This document shows, piece by piece, positions 1 to 8,800 of a stretch of DNA of 64,000 bases (positions are counted from its first letter, which is position 1; each line of letters starts with the position of its first letter). Made by a program: the position numbers and the translations under genes. Under the pieces are notes generated by a model. It saw nothing but the letters and a program-made list of their open reading frames with translations. It ran no database searches and had not been told where the DNA came from. The DNA comes from Elusimicrobiales bacterium (GTDB taxonomy: Bacteria > Elusimicrobiota > Elusimicrobia > Elusimicrobiales > UBA9959). Where the stretch lies: NCBI GenBank assembly GCA_028688015.1, contig JAQTZB010000002.1, positions 248,001 to 312,000 of the forward strand, given 5' to 3'.

Positions 1-810
1 CTCCGGGTCGAGTTTAAGCTCTTCCTCCGCGGCGTCTACGGCCCGGCGCGGCAGCCCGCCCAGCAGCAGGTAAAGGGCGCGCTCCAGGCGGAACCGGCGG
101 TTGGATTCGTAGCGGATCGCGGCATCCATGGCTTCTACCGCCTTGAAATACTCGCCTCTGCCGGCGCTGGCGCGCGCTTCGGCGGCCGGCCAGGCGGCGG
201 AGCGGGGCGTTACGGCCCGGCCCCGGACGGCCGCCGCCTCGGCGCCTGCCCAGTCGCGCTTGCGCAGCAGGCAGCGCGCGTATTCCTCCAGCAGGGCCGG
301 GTCCCTGTAGCCCTGCAGTTCCGCGGCCTTGGCGTAAAATTCCGCGGAACGCGCGAGGAAACCGAGGGCAGAGTAAGACCTGGCGAGGCCCAGGTTGGCC
401 TCCAGATCGTCCGCTTTCAGCGCGAGCACCTTCAGAAAGAGCGGCGCGGCGTTCTCGGGAAACCCGGCGCCGTTATAGATCAGCGCCAGCCTGGAGGCGA
501 ACAGCGTGTTCTCAGGGTACAGGCCTTGGGCCAGTTGGTAGAGGCTGATGGCCTTGTCGGTGGAGCCGGAGGCCTCGTAGCAGCGGCCCATGTAGCCGAA
601 GGCCTCCTCCCGCATCTCGGCGGGCGGCTTCGTCCCGAGGAAAGTGTCGGAGGCGGCCAGGACCGCAGCGCAGTCTCCCTTTTCAAAGGTGGCTCGCATC
701 TCGCCAAGGCGGGCGGCGGCATCGGCGTCGGCGTCGGCGGAGCGGCCAAAGAGAAAGGCACGGGCGGGCGCGGCCGCCAGCAGCAGAAGAAGGCAGAGCG
801 CGGTCCTCAT
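1..810 (-). CDS. Exported TPR-repeat protein (partial, runs off left edge)
   Basis: The frame is open from an ATG at 810 to the left edge, so the C-terminus is missing. I translated it directly: it begins MRTALCLLLLLAAAPARA, a clear signal peptide. About 250 residues of helical repeats follow, with typical TPR pairs such as the segment around GYMGRCYEASGSTDKAISLY and later A/G/Y-patterned helices. It is probably periplasmic or outer-membrane associated and mediates protein-protein contacts; no catalytic motif is visible. The ATG overlaps the stop of the upstream patatin-like gene by four bases (ATGA), so the two are translationally coupled and last in a long minus-strand operon. The exact role is unknown. 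Confidence 0.75.
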   Translation of the reverse strand, partial: MRTALCLLLLLAAAPARAFLFGRSADADADAAARLGEMRATFEKGDCAAVLAASDTFLGTKPPAEMREEAFGYMGRCYEASGSTDKAISLYQLAQGLYPENTLFASRLALIYNGAGFPENAAPLFLKVLALKADDLEANLGLARSYSALGFLARSAEFYAKAAELQGYRDPALLEEYARCLLRKRDWAGAEAAAVRGRAVTPRSAAWPAAEARASAGRGEYFKAVEAMDAAIRYESNRRFRLERALYLLLGGLPRRAVDAAEEELKLDPE

Positions 811-1754
811 AGTTTCTCCGCCATCCCGGGCGCGGCGTAAATGAGCAGCGCCTCGCGGGCGGCGTCCATCCTGCGCGTGGCTTCCACCAGGCCGGTCTCG
901 CCGGCCTCCTCGCACCGTTCGAAATCCGCCACGGAGATATCGCCCACTTCGGGTTTGATGACGAAGCCGGCCTCTTTTTCGGCCGCGCCGGCCAGCAGCG
1001 AGCCCCGGATGTCTATGACCTGCAGCAGCGACATCAGCGCGTTCTCTGGCAGCCGCGTGGAGGCCCCGCTGGTGACGCTGGCCAGCACCCAGTCCGCGCC
1101 CAGGCGCTCGGCCGCGGCTATGGGGATGAAGTCCACAACGCCGCCGTCCACCAGGTAGCGGTGCCGGTACTGCACCGGGGCGAAGATACCCGGCAGATTC
1201 ACGCTCGCCCGCACGGCTATCGGCAGCGGGCCCTCCGTGAAAATTATTTTTTCTCCGGTGCGCAGGTCCATCGCGGAACAGGCGAAAGGGATCTTGAGTT
1301 TATCGAAGGTAAGGCCGCCCAGCCTCCCTTCGATGAACTCGTTTATATGCGTGGGTGTTATCAGGCGGTCGGTGATCAGCAGGCTAATGAGCTTGATGCT
1401 CCTGAAGTCACTGCCGATCTTGAGCTCCTTAGCCTCCCGGCCGAACTTCCAGATATCGGAGACCGGGATGCCGGCGGCGTAGAGCGAGCCTATCACGGAA
1501 CCCATAGAGGTGCCGGACACGTAGTCCACGGGGAAGCCGGCGTATTCCAGGGCCTCCAGCACTCCGGTGTGGGCGAAGCCGCGCGCGCCGCCGCCGGACA
1601 GGGCCAGGCCCACGGAGGGGCGCGCCGGCGGCTTCGAAGAGGCCAGCCGCGTCCACAGCGCGTCGCGCAGCACGTCGTCGTCGCTCTCCTGGGCGGAGAG
1701 CGCGGCGGGCTGGAGGAAGGCCGCCAGCAGGGCAAGGGTAAGGATCAACCGCAT
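807..1754 (-). CDS. Patatin-like phospholipase, exported
   Basis: This is a 315-residue protein with an N-terminal signal peptide (MRLILTLALLAAFLQPAALSA). It carries the patatin signatures: a glycine-rich oxyanion loop SGGGARG at about 53-59, the nucleophile serine in GTSMG (Ser83) and the dyad aspartate in LVDGG (Asp203). Family members of the RssA/YlbK type hydrolyse acyl esters of phospholipids; the export signal suggests action in the periplasm or outer membrane. It lies downstream of a TolC-like gene with a 19-base gap and overlaps the following TPR gene by four bases. It lacks the C-terminal barrel seen in PlpD-type autotransporters, so it is a compact family member. Substrate is unknown. 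Confidence 0.9.
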   Translation of the reverse strand: MRLILTLALLAAFLQPAALSAQESDDDVLRDALWTRLASSKPPARPSVGLALSGGGARGFAHTGVLEALEYAGFPVDYVSGTSMGSVIGSLYAAGIPVSDIWKFGREAKELKIGSDFRSIKLISLLITDRLITPTHINEFIEGRLGGLTFDKLKIPFACSAMDLRTGEKIIFTEGPLPIAVRASVNLPGIFAPVQYRHRYLVDGGVVDFIPIAAAERLGADWVLASVTSGASTRLPENALMSLLQVIDIRGSLLAGAAEKEAGFVIKPEVGDISVADFERCEEAGETGLVEATRRMDAAREALLIYAAPGMAEKL

Positions 1755-1773
1755 ATTAAAATCTTGGCGGGGC

Positions 1774-3057
1774 TCACCGGTCGAAATCGCGCCCCTGGGC
1801 CCACTCCAGTTTCACGCGGGCCAGCAGCTGCGAGTACACCGCTGCCAGCTGCCGCTGTTCCAGGTCGGCCAGGGCGCACAGCGCCCGCAGGGCCGACATG
1901 GAAGGGCGCGCCTTCCGCGCGGCCTCGTCGTAGGCCGCCTTCATGGCGGTCAGCTCGGCGCCCAGCTGGGCGGCTTCGCGCTTGCGGGTGTCCGCCTCTT
2001 TGTGGGCGGCGACTATCTCGAAGCGGATGCCGTCCTGCCGCTCGGAGCGCTTCAGCTCGCCCTGGCGCTGCTGTGCCCGGCGCTGCTGCACCTGCGTCCA
2101 GATGTCGTAGGAGAGAGGGAAATGGATGGCGATCGAAGCCAGCCAGCTGCCGGTGCGCTCGGAGGAATCGGTCAGCGAGGAAAATTTGTAGGCGTTCAAG
2201 TCGTAGCTGGCCCCCAGGTAGATGGTGGGGTAACGCTTGACCATGGCCATGTTGACCGCGATGTCGTCCATCTGCGCCTTGTAGAGCTCGCTCTTGAGCT
2301 CGGGCCGGGACTCCATCGCCGTAACAAGGCTGCGGCTGACGTCAGAGTCCACCGGCAGGACTTCGAAGCTGCCCTCCGCCTCGGCGGCGTAGCCGGGCTC
2401 CCGGTTCATGGCTTTCAGCAGCCCGGTGCGAGCGGCTTCCAGTTCCCCCTCCGCGTGCCGCGTCCTGTCCGCCAGGGCGGAGAGGAGCACGGAAGCCTCG
2501 AGCTGCTCGAACGCGTCCCCGGGCAGGGCCGCTGACAGCCCGCGGGCCCGCGCCTGCCAGTAGGCGGCCGCCTCGCGCGCGCGGCCCCGGTAGAGCAGGG
2601 TGTAAAAGGATTTTTTGGCGGCCAGCGCGGCGTCGGCTCGGGCGGCCTCGAAGTTCACCTTGGCCTGATTGTGCGCGGTCTTGGCCAGCTTGAGCGTGTT
2701 GGTGTTCTTACCCCCGGTGTAGAGCGGCTGCAGCGCCTGCGCGCGCAGGCTGTAGAAGGCGTCGCCGGCGGCGGGGTCCACGTAGCGGTCGCCCAGGTCG
2801 GCGCCCAGGACGGCGGGGTATTCCAGGCTGAGGCGGCTGAGCGTGCCGGAGAGGCTGAGCTGCGGCAGGGCCATGAAGCGGGCCTCGTGCACGCGCTGCC
2901 GGGCGATGATGATATCCTGCTCGGCGGCGAGGGCGGCCGGGCTGTTCTTAACGGCCGCAGCTACGGCTTCGGCCAGCGTTACGGTTTCCCCGTTCTTTTG
3001 TGCCGCGGCCGGCCCGGCCAGGAAGGCCAGGGCCAGCGCGGCGGCGGTCAGCTTCAT
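1774..3057 (-). CDS. TolC-family outer-membrane efflux protein
   Basis: This 427-residue exported protein has a signal peptide (MKLTAAALALAFLAGPAAA). It also has the helical, Ala/Leu/Glu-rich pattern of outer-membrane efflux proteins: VTLAEAVAAAVKNSPAALAAE near the mature N-terminus is the usual TolC start (L-EA---A--NNP). Two similar halves follow, with a beta-like region LSGTLSRLS and a second one containing YLGASYDL. TolC trimers form the channel through the outer membrane for RND, ABC or type I systems, but no inner-membrane pump or adaptor is adjacent, so its partner is not known. It is shorter than E. coli TolC. Its ATG overlaps the stop of the upstream HAMP gene by four bases. Confidence 0.88.
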   Translation of the reverse strand: MKLTAAALALAFLAGPAAAQKNGETVTLAEAVAAAVKNSPAALAAEQDIIIARQRVHEARFMALPQLSLSGTLSRLSLEYPAVLGADLGDRYVDPAAGDAFYSLRAQALQPLYTGGKNTNTLKLAKTAHNQAKVNFEAARADAALAAKKSFYTLLYRGRAREAAAYWQARARGLSAALPGDAFEQLEASVLLSALADRTRHAEGELEAARTGLLKAMNREPGYAAEAEGSFEVLPVDSDVSRSLVTAMESRPELKSELYKAQMDDIAVNMAMVKRYPTIYLGASYDLNAYKFSSLTDSSERTGSWLASIAIHFPLSYDIWTQVQQRRAQQRQGELKRSERQDGIRFEIVAAHKEADTRKREAAQLGAELTAMKAAYDEAARKARPSMSALRALCALADLEQRQLAAVYSQLLARVKLEWAQGRDFDR

Positions 3058-3599
3058 ATCTTGAACTTAGGCATTATCTCCGCTATCTTCGCCTTGAGCG
3101 CGGCGGCCTTGTCGGCCGACGGCCCGCTTTCCGCCTCCAGGCGGAACTTCTCGTATTCCTTGACCACCTCGTTGACCGCCCCGGTCATGTTGTTGAAGTG
3201 GTCCTGCAGGTCGGTCAGCTGGTCGCCCTGGCGCAGGTAGACGCGGTGTGTCAGGTCCCCGTCGGCCACCGTGGAGCAGCTCTTCTCGAACTTGAAGATG
3301 GGGCCGGCCATGCGGTGGGAGATGACCACCGAGACCAGCAGCACCAGGATCATATAGATCGTGACCTTGAGGCCGTAGAAGGGCAGCATCGCGAAGATCT
3401 CGTCCAGCATCGGCTGCATCATCGGGTGTTCGTTGACCACCTTGGAGACCGTCCAGAGGATGTCGAGCCCGCCGATGATGAAGCCCACCAGCACGCTGAT
3501 GAAGATCAGCGACATGTAGCGGTACTGCAGGTGCTTCTTGATCAGCAGGGTCTTGCGCTGGAACTGCGCCGGGGCGGCGGCTTGCGTTTTTTCAGTCAT
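3054..3599 (-). CDS. Two-TM membrane protein with a HAMP domain and no output domain
   Basis: This 181-residue protein has a short cytoplasmic N-terminus, a first membrane segment at about 29-50 and a small periplasmic loop. A second membrane segment (about 75-95) runs straight into a HAMP-like linker (SHRMAGPIFKFEK, then GDLTHRVYLRQGDQLTDLQDHFN). The protein ends in a coiled coil. HAMP domains normally couple sensing to kinase, cyclase or chemotaxis domains; none is present here, so it may act through a partner. The neighbouring gene order (PFK upstream, TolC downstream) gives no clear clue. It starts 10 bases after the phosphofructokinase stop and overlaps the TolC start. Confidence 0.75.
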   Translation of the reverse strand: MTEKTQAAAPAQFQRKTLLIKKHLQYRYMSLIFISVLVGFIIGGLDILWTVSKVVNEHPMMQPMLDEIFAMLPFYGLKVTIYMILVLLVSVVISHRMAGPIFKFEKSCSTVADGDLTHRVYLRQGDQLTDLQDHFNNMTGAVNEVVKEYEKFRLEAESGPSADKAAALKAKIAEIMPKFKI

Positions 3600-3608
3600 A
3601 GTTCCCCT

Positions 3609-4643
3609 TTAGAACAGCACTTCCATCAGGCTGAACCAGTCCTTGGAGACGGTCTTCAGCTCTCCGGTGGCTTTCTCGAGCGGCACGCCGATCACGTTGT
3701 TGCCGACCAGGGCCGACATCTGGCCCCACTGGCCGTCGCGCACCAGTTCCGCGGCCTTGATGCCCACGCGGGTGCCGAGGATGCGGTCGAACAGGGTAGG
3801 CGCCCCGCCGCGCTGCATGTGGCCGATCACGGCCGAGCGGGTCTCGAAGCCGGTGTTCTTCTCTATGAAGTCGGCTATGCGCTCGCCGATGCCGCGGTCC
3901 TTCAGGATGTGGTGGCCGAACTGGTCCAGTTCGTGCTTGGTCGCGTCCGCCTTCTCGGCCGGCAGCACCGCCGCCTCGCTGGTGACCACCAGCGCGAAGC
4001 GCTTGCGGGCGTACGAGGCCTTGAGCTTCTCTATCATCTCTATCGTGTTGATCTTGCGCTCGGGCAGGCAGACGTAGTCGGCGGCGGAGGCGATGCCGGT
4101 GAACAGCGCCACCCAGCCGGCGTGGCGGCCCATTACTTCCATCACCATCACGCGGCGGTGGCTGCGGCCGGTGTCCATCAGCGCCTCGGCGGCCTCCATG
4201 GCCTTCGTGACGGAGGTGTCGAAACCGAAGGTGTAGTCGGTGGCGTTCAGGTCGTTGTCCATCGTCTTGGGCACGCCGACCACGTTGAGCTTGTGCTCGC
4301 CGTACAGGCGCGTGGCCACGCCCAGCGTGTCCTCGCCGCCCATCGCCACCAGCGCGTGGAGGCCGAGTTTCTTGAAATTAGCGAGGCATTTTTTCACGTT
4401 GGCCTCGTCTTTAAAAGGGTTGGTGCGGGAGGTGCCGAGCATCGTGCCGCCCTTCATGATGGCGTATTCCACGACCTCCCGGTCCAGCGGCATCGTGACG
4501 CCGTTCACCAGGCCCTTCCAGCCGTCCTGCAGGCCAACGCACTGGTAGCCGAACTTCTCTGCGGCGTAGACGCAGCCGCGGATGGCCGGGTTGAGGCCGG
4601 GGCAGTCGCCGCCGCCGGTTAAAATTCCTATTTTCTTTTTCAT
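3609..4643 (-). CDS. 6-phosphofructokinase, probably pyrophosphate-dependent
   Basis: This is a 344-residue phosphofructokinase of normal family length. The N-terminal nucleotide/phosphate loop is GGGDCPGLN (about 10-18). The donor-specificity site reads GGEDT (102-106), where ATP enzymes have GGDGS, and the catalytic loop reads PKTMDND (125-131, Asp129) where ATP enzymes have PGTIDND. Asp at the first site and Lys at the second are the established markers of PPi-using PFKs, so the enzyme probably performs the reversible PPi-linked conversion of fructose 6-phosphate. MGRHAGW and the substrate-binding histidine/arginine region are intact. It lies in the minus-strand run between a beta-barrel gene and the HAMP gene. 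Confidence 0.92.
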   Translation of the reverse strand: MKKKIGILTGGGDCPGLNPAIRGCVYAAEKFGYQCVGLQDGWKGLVNGVTMPLDREVVEYAIMKGGTMLGTSRTNPFKDEANVKKCLANFKKLGLHALVAMGGEDTLGVATRLYGEHKLNVVGVPKTMDNDLNATDYTFGFDTSVTKAMEAAEALMDTGRSHRRVMVMEVMGRHAGWVALFTGIASAADYVCLPERKINTIEMIEKLKASYARKRFALVVTSEAAVLPAEKADATKHELDQFGHHILKDRGIGERIADFIEKNTGFETRSAVIGHMQRGGAPTLFDRILGTRVGIKAAELVRDGQWGQMSALVGNNVIGVPLEKATGELKTVSKDWFSLMEVLF

Positions 4644-4679
4644 GAGTTGTCTCCTTTTGTATTCAGTGCCAAGTTAAGC

Positions 4680-5426
4680 TTAAAAGCTGGTGGTGTAGCG
4701 CATCTGCACGACGCGCTCGGTCTTGCGCGGCCAGCCGTTGCTGAAGTCCTTGTCCGCGCCTATCTCGCGCGCCGCCACGTCCAGCTGGAAGTACGGCGTC
4801 ACGTAGAAGCGGATGCCGGCGTTGAGGCGCTTAGGGTCGTCCTCGTGGAACATGTTGTCGTATTCCACCATGAAGGCGACCTTGTCTTCCAGGGTGTAGT
4901 TGAGCCCGAGGAAAGAGAAGAGGTAGTTCTTGTCGAAGTCGGACACGCTGAGGCCGCCGTGCAGCGCGAGCCCCGGCACTCCTATCTCCTTGGAGCCCAC
5001 CAGGTAGAGGCCGCGGCCCTTCTCCAGGTACTTCTTGGCGTCGGGATTATAGTAGTAGCCCTGGCCGTCGTAGCCCAACGCCATGGCCGGGATATAATAG
5101 CCGCCGTCGTAAAAGCGGAACTTGACGTGGATCTCGGGGCGGCGCATCTTGACGCCGGGGTCCGAGCCTATGAACTTGTCCACGGCCATGGAGGCGCCCA
5201 GGTTGAGGCGCTCCTGCACACCGAAGTTCAGCGCGCCGATCACGCCGCCGCCGGAATAGGCGCGGGTCTTGACCGTGAAGCCGTAGTAGTCCAGGATGCC
5301 CGCGGTCGGCACGTCTATCATCTCCACGTCGGGGACGACCACGGCTTCCCCGTCGGCCTTGTCCTTGGCGGCGGCCAGGGCCGGGGCCAGCAGCAGCAGC
5401 GCGAGCACAGCGTTAAGTTTTTTCAT
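4680..5426 (-). CDS. Exported beta-barrel outer-membrane protein
   Basis: I choose the ATG at 5426 because it follows an AAGGAAGG-like ribosome site and starts a clean signal peptide (MKKLNAVLALLLLAPALAAA); an in-frame start exists 10 codons upstream. The mature protein of about 228 residues alternates polar and hydrophobic residues with many Gly/Tyr/aromatic girdle positions and ends in a C-terminal aromatic (TTSF), all typical of outer-membrane barrels. The segments GILDYYGFTVKTRAYSGGG and ERLNLGASMAVDKFIG resemble YjbH-like barrels, but that is a weak assignment. Transport or structural role is unknown. It sits between the receiver-domain gene and the PFK gene. Confidence 0.7.
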   Translation of the reverse strand: MKKLNAVLALLLLAPALAAAKDKADGEAVVVPDVEMIDVPTAGILDYYGFTVKTRAYSGGGVIGALNFGVQERLNLGASMAVDKFIGSDPGVKMRRPEIHVKFRFYDGGYYIPAMALGYDGQGYYYNPDAKKYLEKGRGLYLVGSKEIGVPGLALHGGLSVSDFDKNYLFSFLGLNYTLEDKVAFMVEYDNMFHEDDPKRLNAGIRFYVTPYFQLDVAAREIGADKDFSNGWPRKTERVVQMRYTTSF

Positions 5427-5459
5427 CTTTCCTTCCTTAATGTTCGTTGACCGCAAAGT

Positions 5460-5834
5460 TCAGTTTCCCAGGACGGCCTTCACCTTGGCCTCGATGTCCT
5501 CCAGGGAGAACGGCTTCTGCACCACCTCGTTGGCGCCGCTGAGCAGGGCGATCCCCTTCTCGCTGGCGGTGTCGCGCGAGGTCATGATGATGATCTTGGG
5601 GGCCTCCGAGCCGAGGCGCGAGGAGATCTCGCTCGCGACGTGGTAACCGTCGATATAGGGCATCATGACGTCCAGCAGCACCAGGTCGAATTTCTCGGAC
5701 TCCGCAGCCTGCAGCGCGTCCTTGCCGTTGACCTTGGCCGTCACGTCGAAACCCTGCCCCCGGAAAAAGGATTCCAGCAGGTCTATCAGGTCCGGGTCGT
5801 CGTCGGCTATAAGGATACGCTTTCCACTTTCCAT
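5460..5834 (-). CDS. CheY-like single-domain response regulator
   Basis: This 124-residue stand-alone receiver has the acidic pocket ADDD at 10-13, the phospho-acceptor Asp55 in LVLLDVMMP, the switch Thr/Ser in IIMTS (85-86) and the conserved lysine in QKPF (Lys107). No DNA-binding or enzymatic output domain is attached, so it should signal by protein contact or pass phosphate in a relay. The start codon lies inside the 3' end of dnaE (28-base overlap, different frame), making it the second gene of the dnaE transcript. No histidine kinase is present in the window. Confidence 0.9.
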   Translation of the reverse strand: MESGKRILIADDDPDLIDLLESFFRGQGFDVTAKVNGKDALQAAESEKFDLVLLDVMMPYIDGYHVASEISSRLGSEAPKIIIMTSRDTASEKGIALLSGANEVVQKPFSLEDIEAKVKAVLGN

Positions 5835-8800
5835 GTCTTGTCCCCCAGCAGCTTTTCAATATCGCGCAGGAGCTGGTCGGTCAGGCCGACGCGCTCGGTG
5901 GTCTCTATCATGTAGGTGCCGCGCCCCTTGGCGTCCACCTGGAAAAAGACCGGGCACATCCCGTGGCTTTTCCCGAGCGCCGTCTTCAGCTCGTGCAGCT
6001 GCTTTTCGTCGAAAAGTATGCCTTCCGGCAGGTTCACCAGCAGCGCCCTGGCCCATTTGTTCAGCCCGTCGAAAAGCCCGTAGGCTTCCTCGGCGATCAG
6101 CTCGTACTGGTCGTCAAAATCGGATTTCTTCACCTTGCCGGCCACCACCACAACGCGGTTGGGGCCCAGGTTGGAACCGTAACGCTTGTAGTTCTTGGGG
6201 AACAGGCAGACGCCTATGTTGCCGCTCAGGTCTTCCACCTCGAACTTGGCCATCGGCTCGCCCGTCTTCTTGGTGGTGATGTTCTTGAACTGGGACACGA
6301 TACCGGCGACGCGCACCATCGCGCCCTCGGCGAAGCCGCCGGCGAGCACCTTGTCCGCAGAAGCCGTGGAGACCATGTTCAGGTGGCGCCGGAAGCTGTT
6401 GAGCGGGTGGCCGGAGAAGTAGAAGCCCAGCACCTCCCGCTCGTTCTTAAGCAGCACGTGCTCGCTCATCACGGCCGCCTCTTTTTTCTCCTCGGCGAAC
6501 AGCATCGTCTGGTTGCAGTCCTGCTGCTTGCCGCCGCAGAACATCTCCACCGCCTCGGTCGCCTTGGTGCGGGAGATCTCCGGCTTGGCCGCCGGGTAGA
6601 AGACGTCGAAGCAGCCGCCCTTGGCCATCGACTCCACCACGCGCTTGTTGAGCTGCTTGGAATCCACGCGCAGCGTGAACTCCTCGAAGGAGCGGAACGG
6701 CCCGTTCTTGACCCGCTCGGCCACGATGGCGTCCACGACACCCTCGCCCACGTTCTTCACCGCGGTCAGCGCGAAGCGGATGGCCAGCTTGCCGTTAGAG
6801 TCCTCGATGGAAAATTTTTTCTGCGAGCCGTTCACGCTGGGCCCGGCTATCGGGATCTCCATGTCCTGGGCCTCGCCGATATAGGTAGCCAGCTTGTTCT
6901 CCTTATCCTCGGAGTTGACCGCGCTCTTGCCGATCTCGCTCGTGAGCAGGGCGGCCATGAACTCCACGGGGTAGTTGGCCTTCAGCCACGCCGTGTGGTA
7001 GGCCACCAGGGCGTAGGCGACGGAATGGGACTTGTTGAAGCCGTACTCGGCGAACTTCGCCATATCGTCGAAGATCTTATTGGACAGCTTGTTGGAGACG
7101 TCGTTGAACTTCTTGCCCTGCTCTACGAACTTGTCGCGCATCTTCTCCATCACGTCGAGCTTCTTTTTGCCCATGGCCTTGCGGAAATCGTCGGCCTCGC
7201 TCGGAGTGAACTTGGCCAGGCTCTTGGCTATCTCCATGACCTGTTCCTGGTACACCATCGTGCCATAGGTGTCCTTCAGGATGGGCTCCAGCAGCGGGTG
7301 GTCGTAGGTGATGCGCTTGCGGCCGTGCTTGCGCTCCACGAAGGTCTCCAGCATGCCGCTGTTGATGGGGCCCGGGCGGTACAGCGCGACGAGGGCCGCG
7401 ATGTCGCTGAAGACGGTGGGCTTGAGGCCCTTCACCAGCTTCTTCATGCCCTCGCTTTCCAGCTGGAACACTCCGGTGGTCTGGCCCTCGCACAGCAGGT
7501 CAAAGGTCTTCTTATCGTCCATCGGTACGGAGTAGATGTCGAAGTCCTTCCTGTCGGGCAGCCTGCGGATGAACTCGGAGGCGGTCTCTATGATGGTCAG
7601 CGTGCGCAAGCCGAGGAAGTCCACCTTGAGCATGCCGAGGCTGCCCAGCATGTTGCCGTCATACTGGGTGGTGACGACTTCCTTGTTGTTGCGGTTGGCC
7701 AGCGGCACGTAGTCGGTAACGTCGTCCTTGGAGATGACCACGCCGGCGGCGTGCACGCCCACCTGGCGCCGCAGTCCCTCCACCTTCAGCGCGATGTCGA
7801 ACATCTTCTTGATCTTCGGATCGCGGGCGAATTCCTTGAGCTCGCTGACCTCGTTGAGGGCCTTAAAGAGGGTGGCCTTGGGGTCGGCCGGTACCAGCTT
7901 GGCCATCGCGTTCACGTCGGCCAGCGGGATGCCCATCACGCGGCCGACGTCGCGCACGGCGCTCTTGGCCTTGATGGTGCCGTAGGTGATGATGTTGGCC
8001 ACGCGGGAGGCGCCGTACTTTTCGCGCACGTACTGGATCACCTGCTCGCGCCCGTCGTCGGAAAAGTCTATGTCCAGGTCCGGCATGCTCTTGCGGCCGG
8101 GGTTCAAGAAGCGCTCGAACAGCAGGCTGAAGGGCAGCGGGTCCACCCGGGTAATATCGAGCGTGTAGGCCACCAGCGCGCCGGCGCCGGAGCCGCGGCC
8201 CGGCCCCACCGGCACCCCTATGCTGCGCCCGTGCTTTATAAAATCCATCACGATCAGGAAGTAGCTGGAAAAGCCCATCTTCTTGATGGTATCCAGCTCG
8301 AACTCCAGGCGTTTATGGTAGTCGTCCCCGGCGTTGGGGACTTTCTTTTTCAGGCCCTCCTCGCAGAGGTCCCTTAGGTAGTAGAAGTCTCCGTCGCCCT
8401 CTTTATGCTCGTCCTTGTAGCGCTGCGGAATGTCGAAGGCCGGCAGGTGCAGCTTGCTGGTATCCACCGAGACGTTGCACATGTCGGCGATGACGAGGGT
8501 GTTCTTCACGGACTCGGGCGTGTGGGAAAAGAGCTTGATCATCTCGGCCGGGCTCTTGTAATAAAGCTCGTGCGTGGTCATGCGCATGCGCGAGGGGTCG
8601 TCCATCAGCGAGCCGGTGGAGATGCAGATATGGGCGTCGTGCGCTTCCCAGTCCTCTTTCTTCTGGTAATGGCAATCGTTGGTGGCCACTAGCGGCAGGC
8701 CGGTGCGCTTGGCCACCTCCAGGAGCCCCGCCATCGCGGCGGACTCCTCGGGGATATTATGGTCCATCAGCTCCAGGTAAAAATTGCCTTTGCCGAGGAT

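Noticed and set aside
5963-8377. 804-codon plus-strand frame opposite dnaE
   Set aside because: Antisense to the conserved polymerase; composition is a mirror of the dnaE codons.
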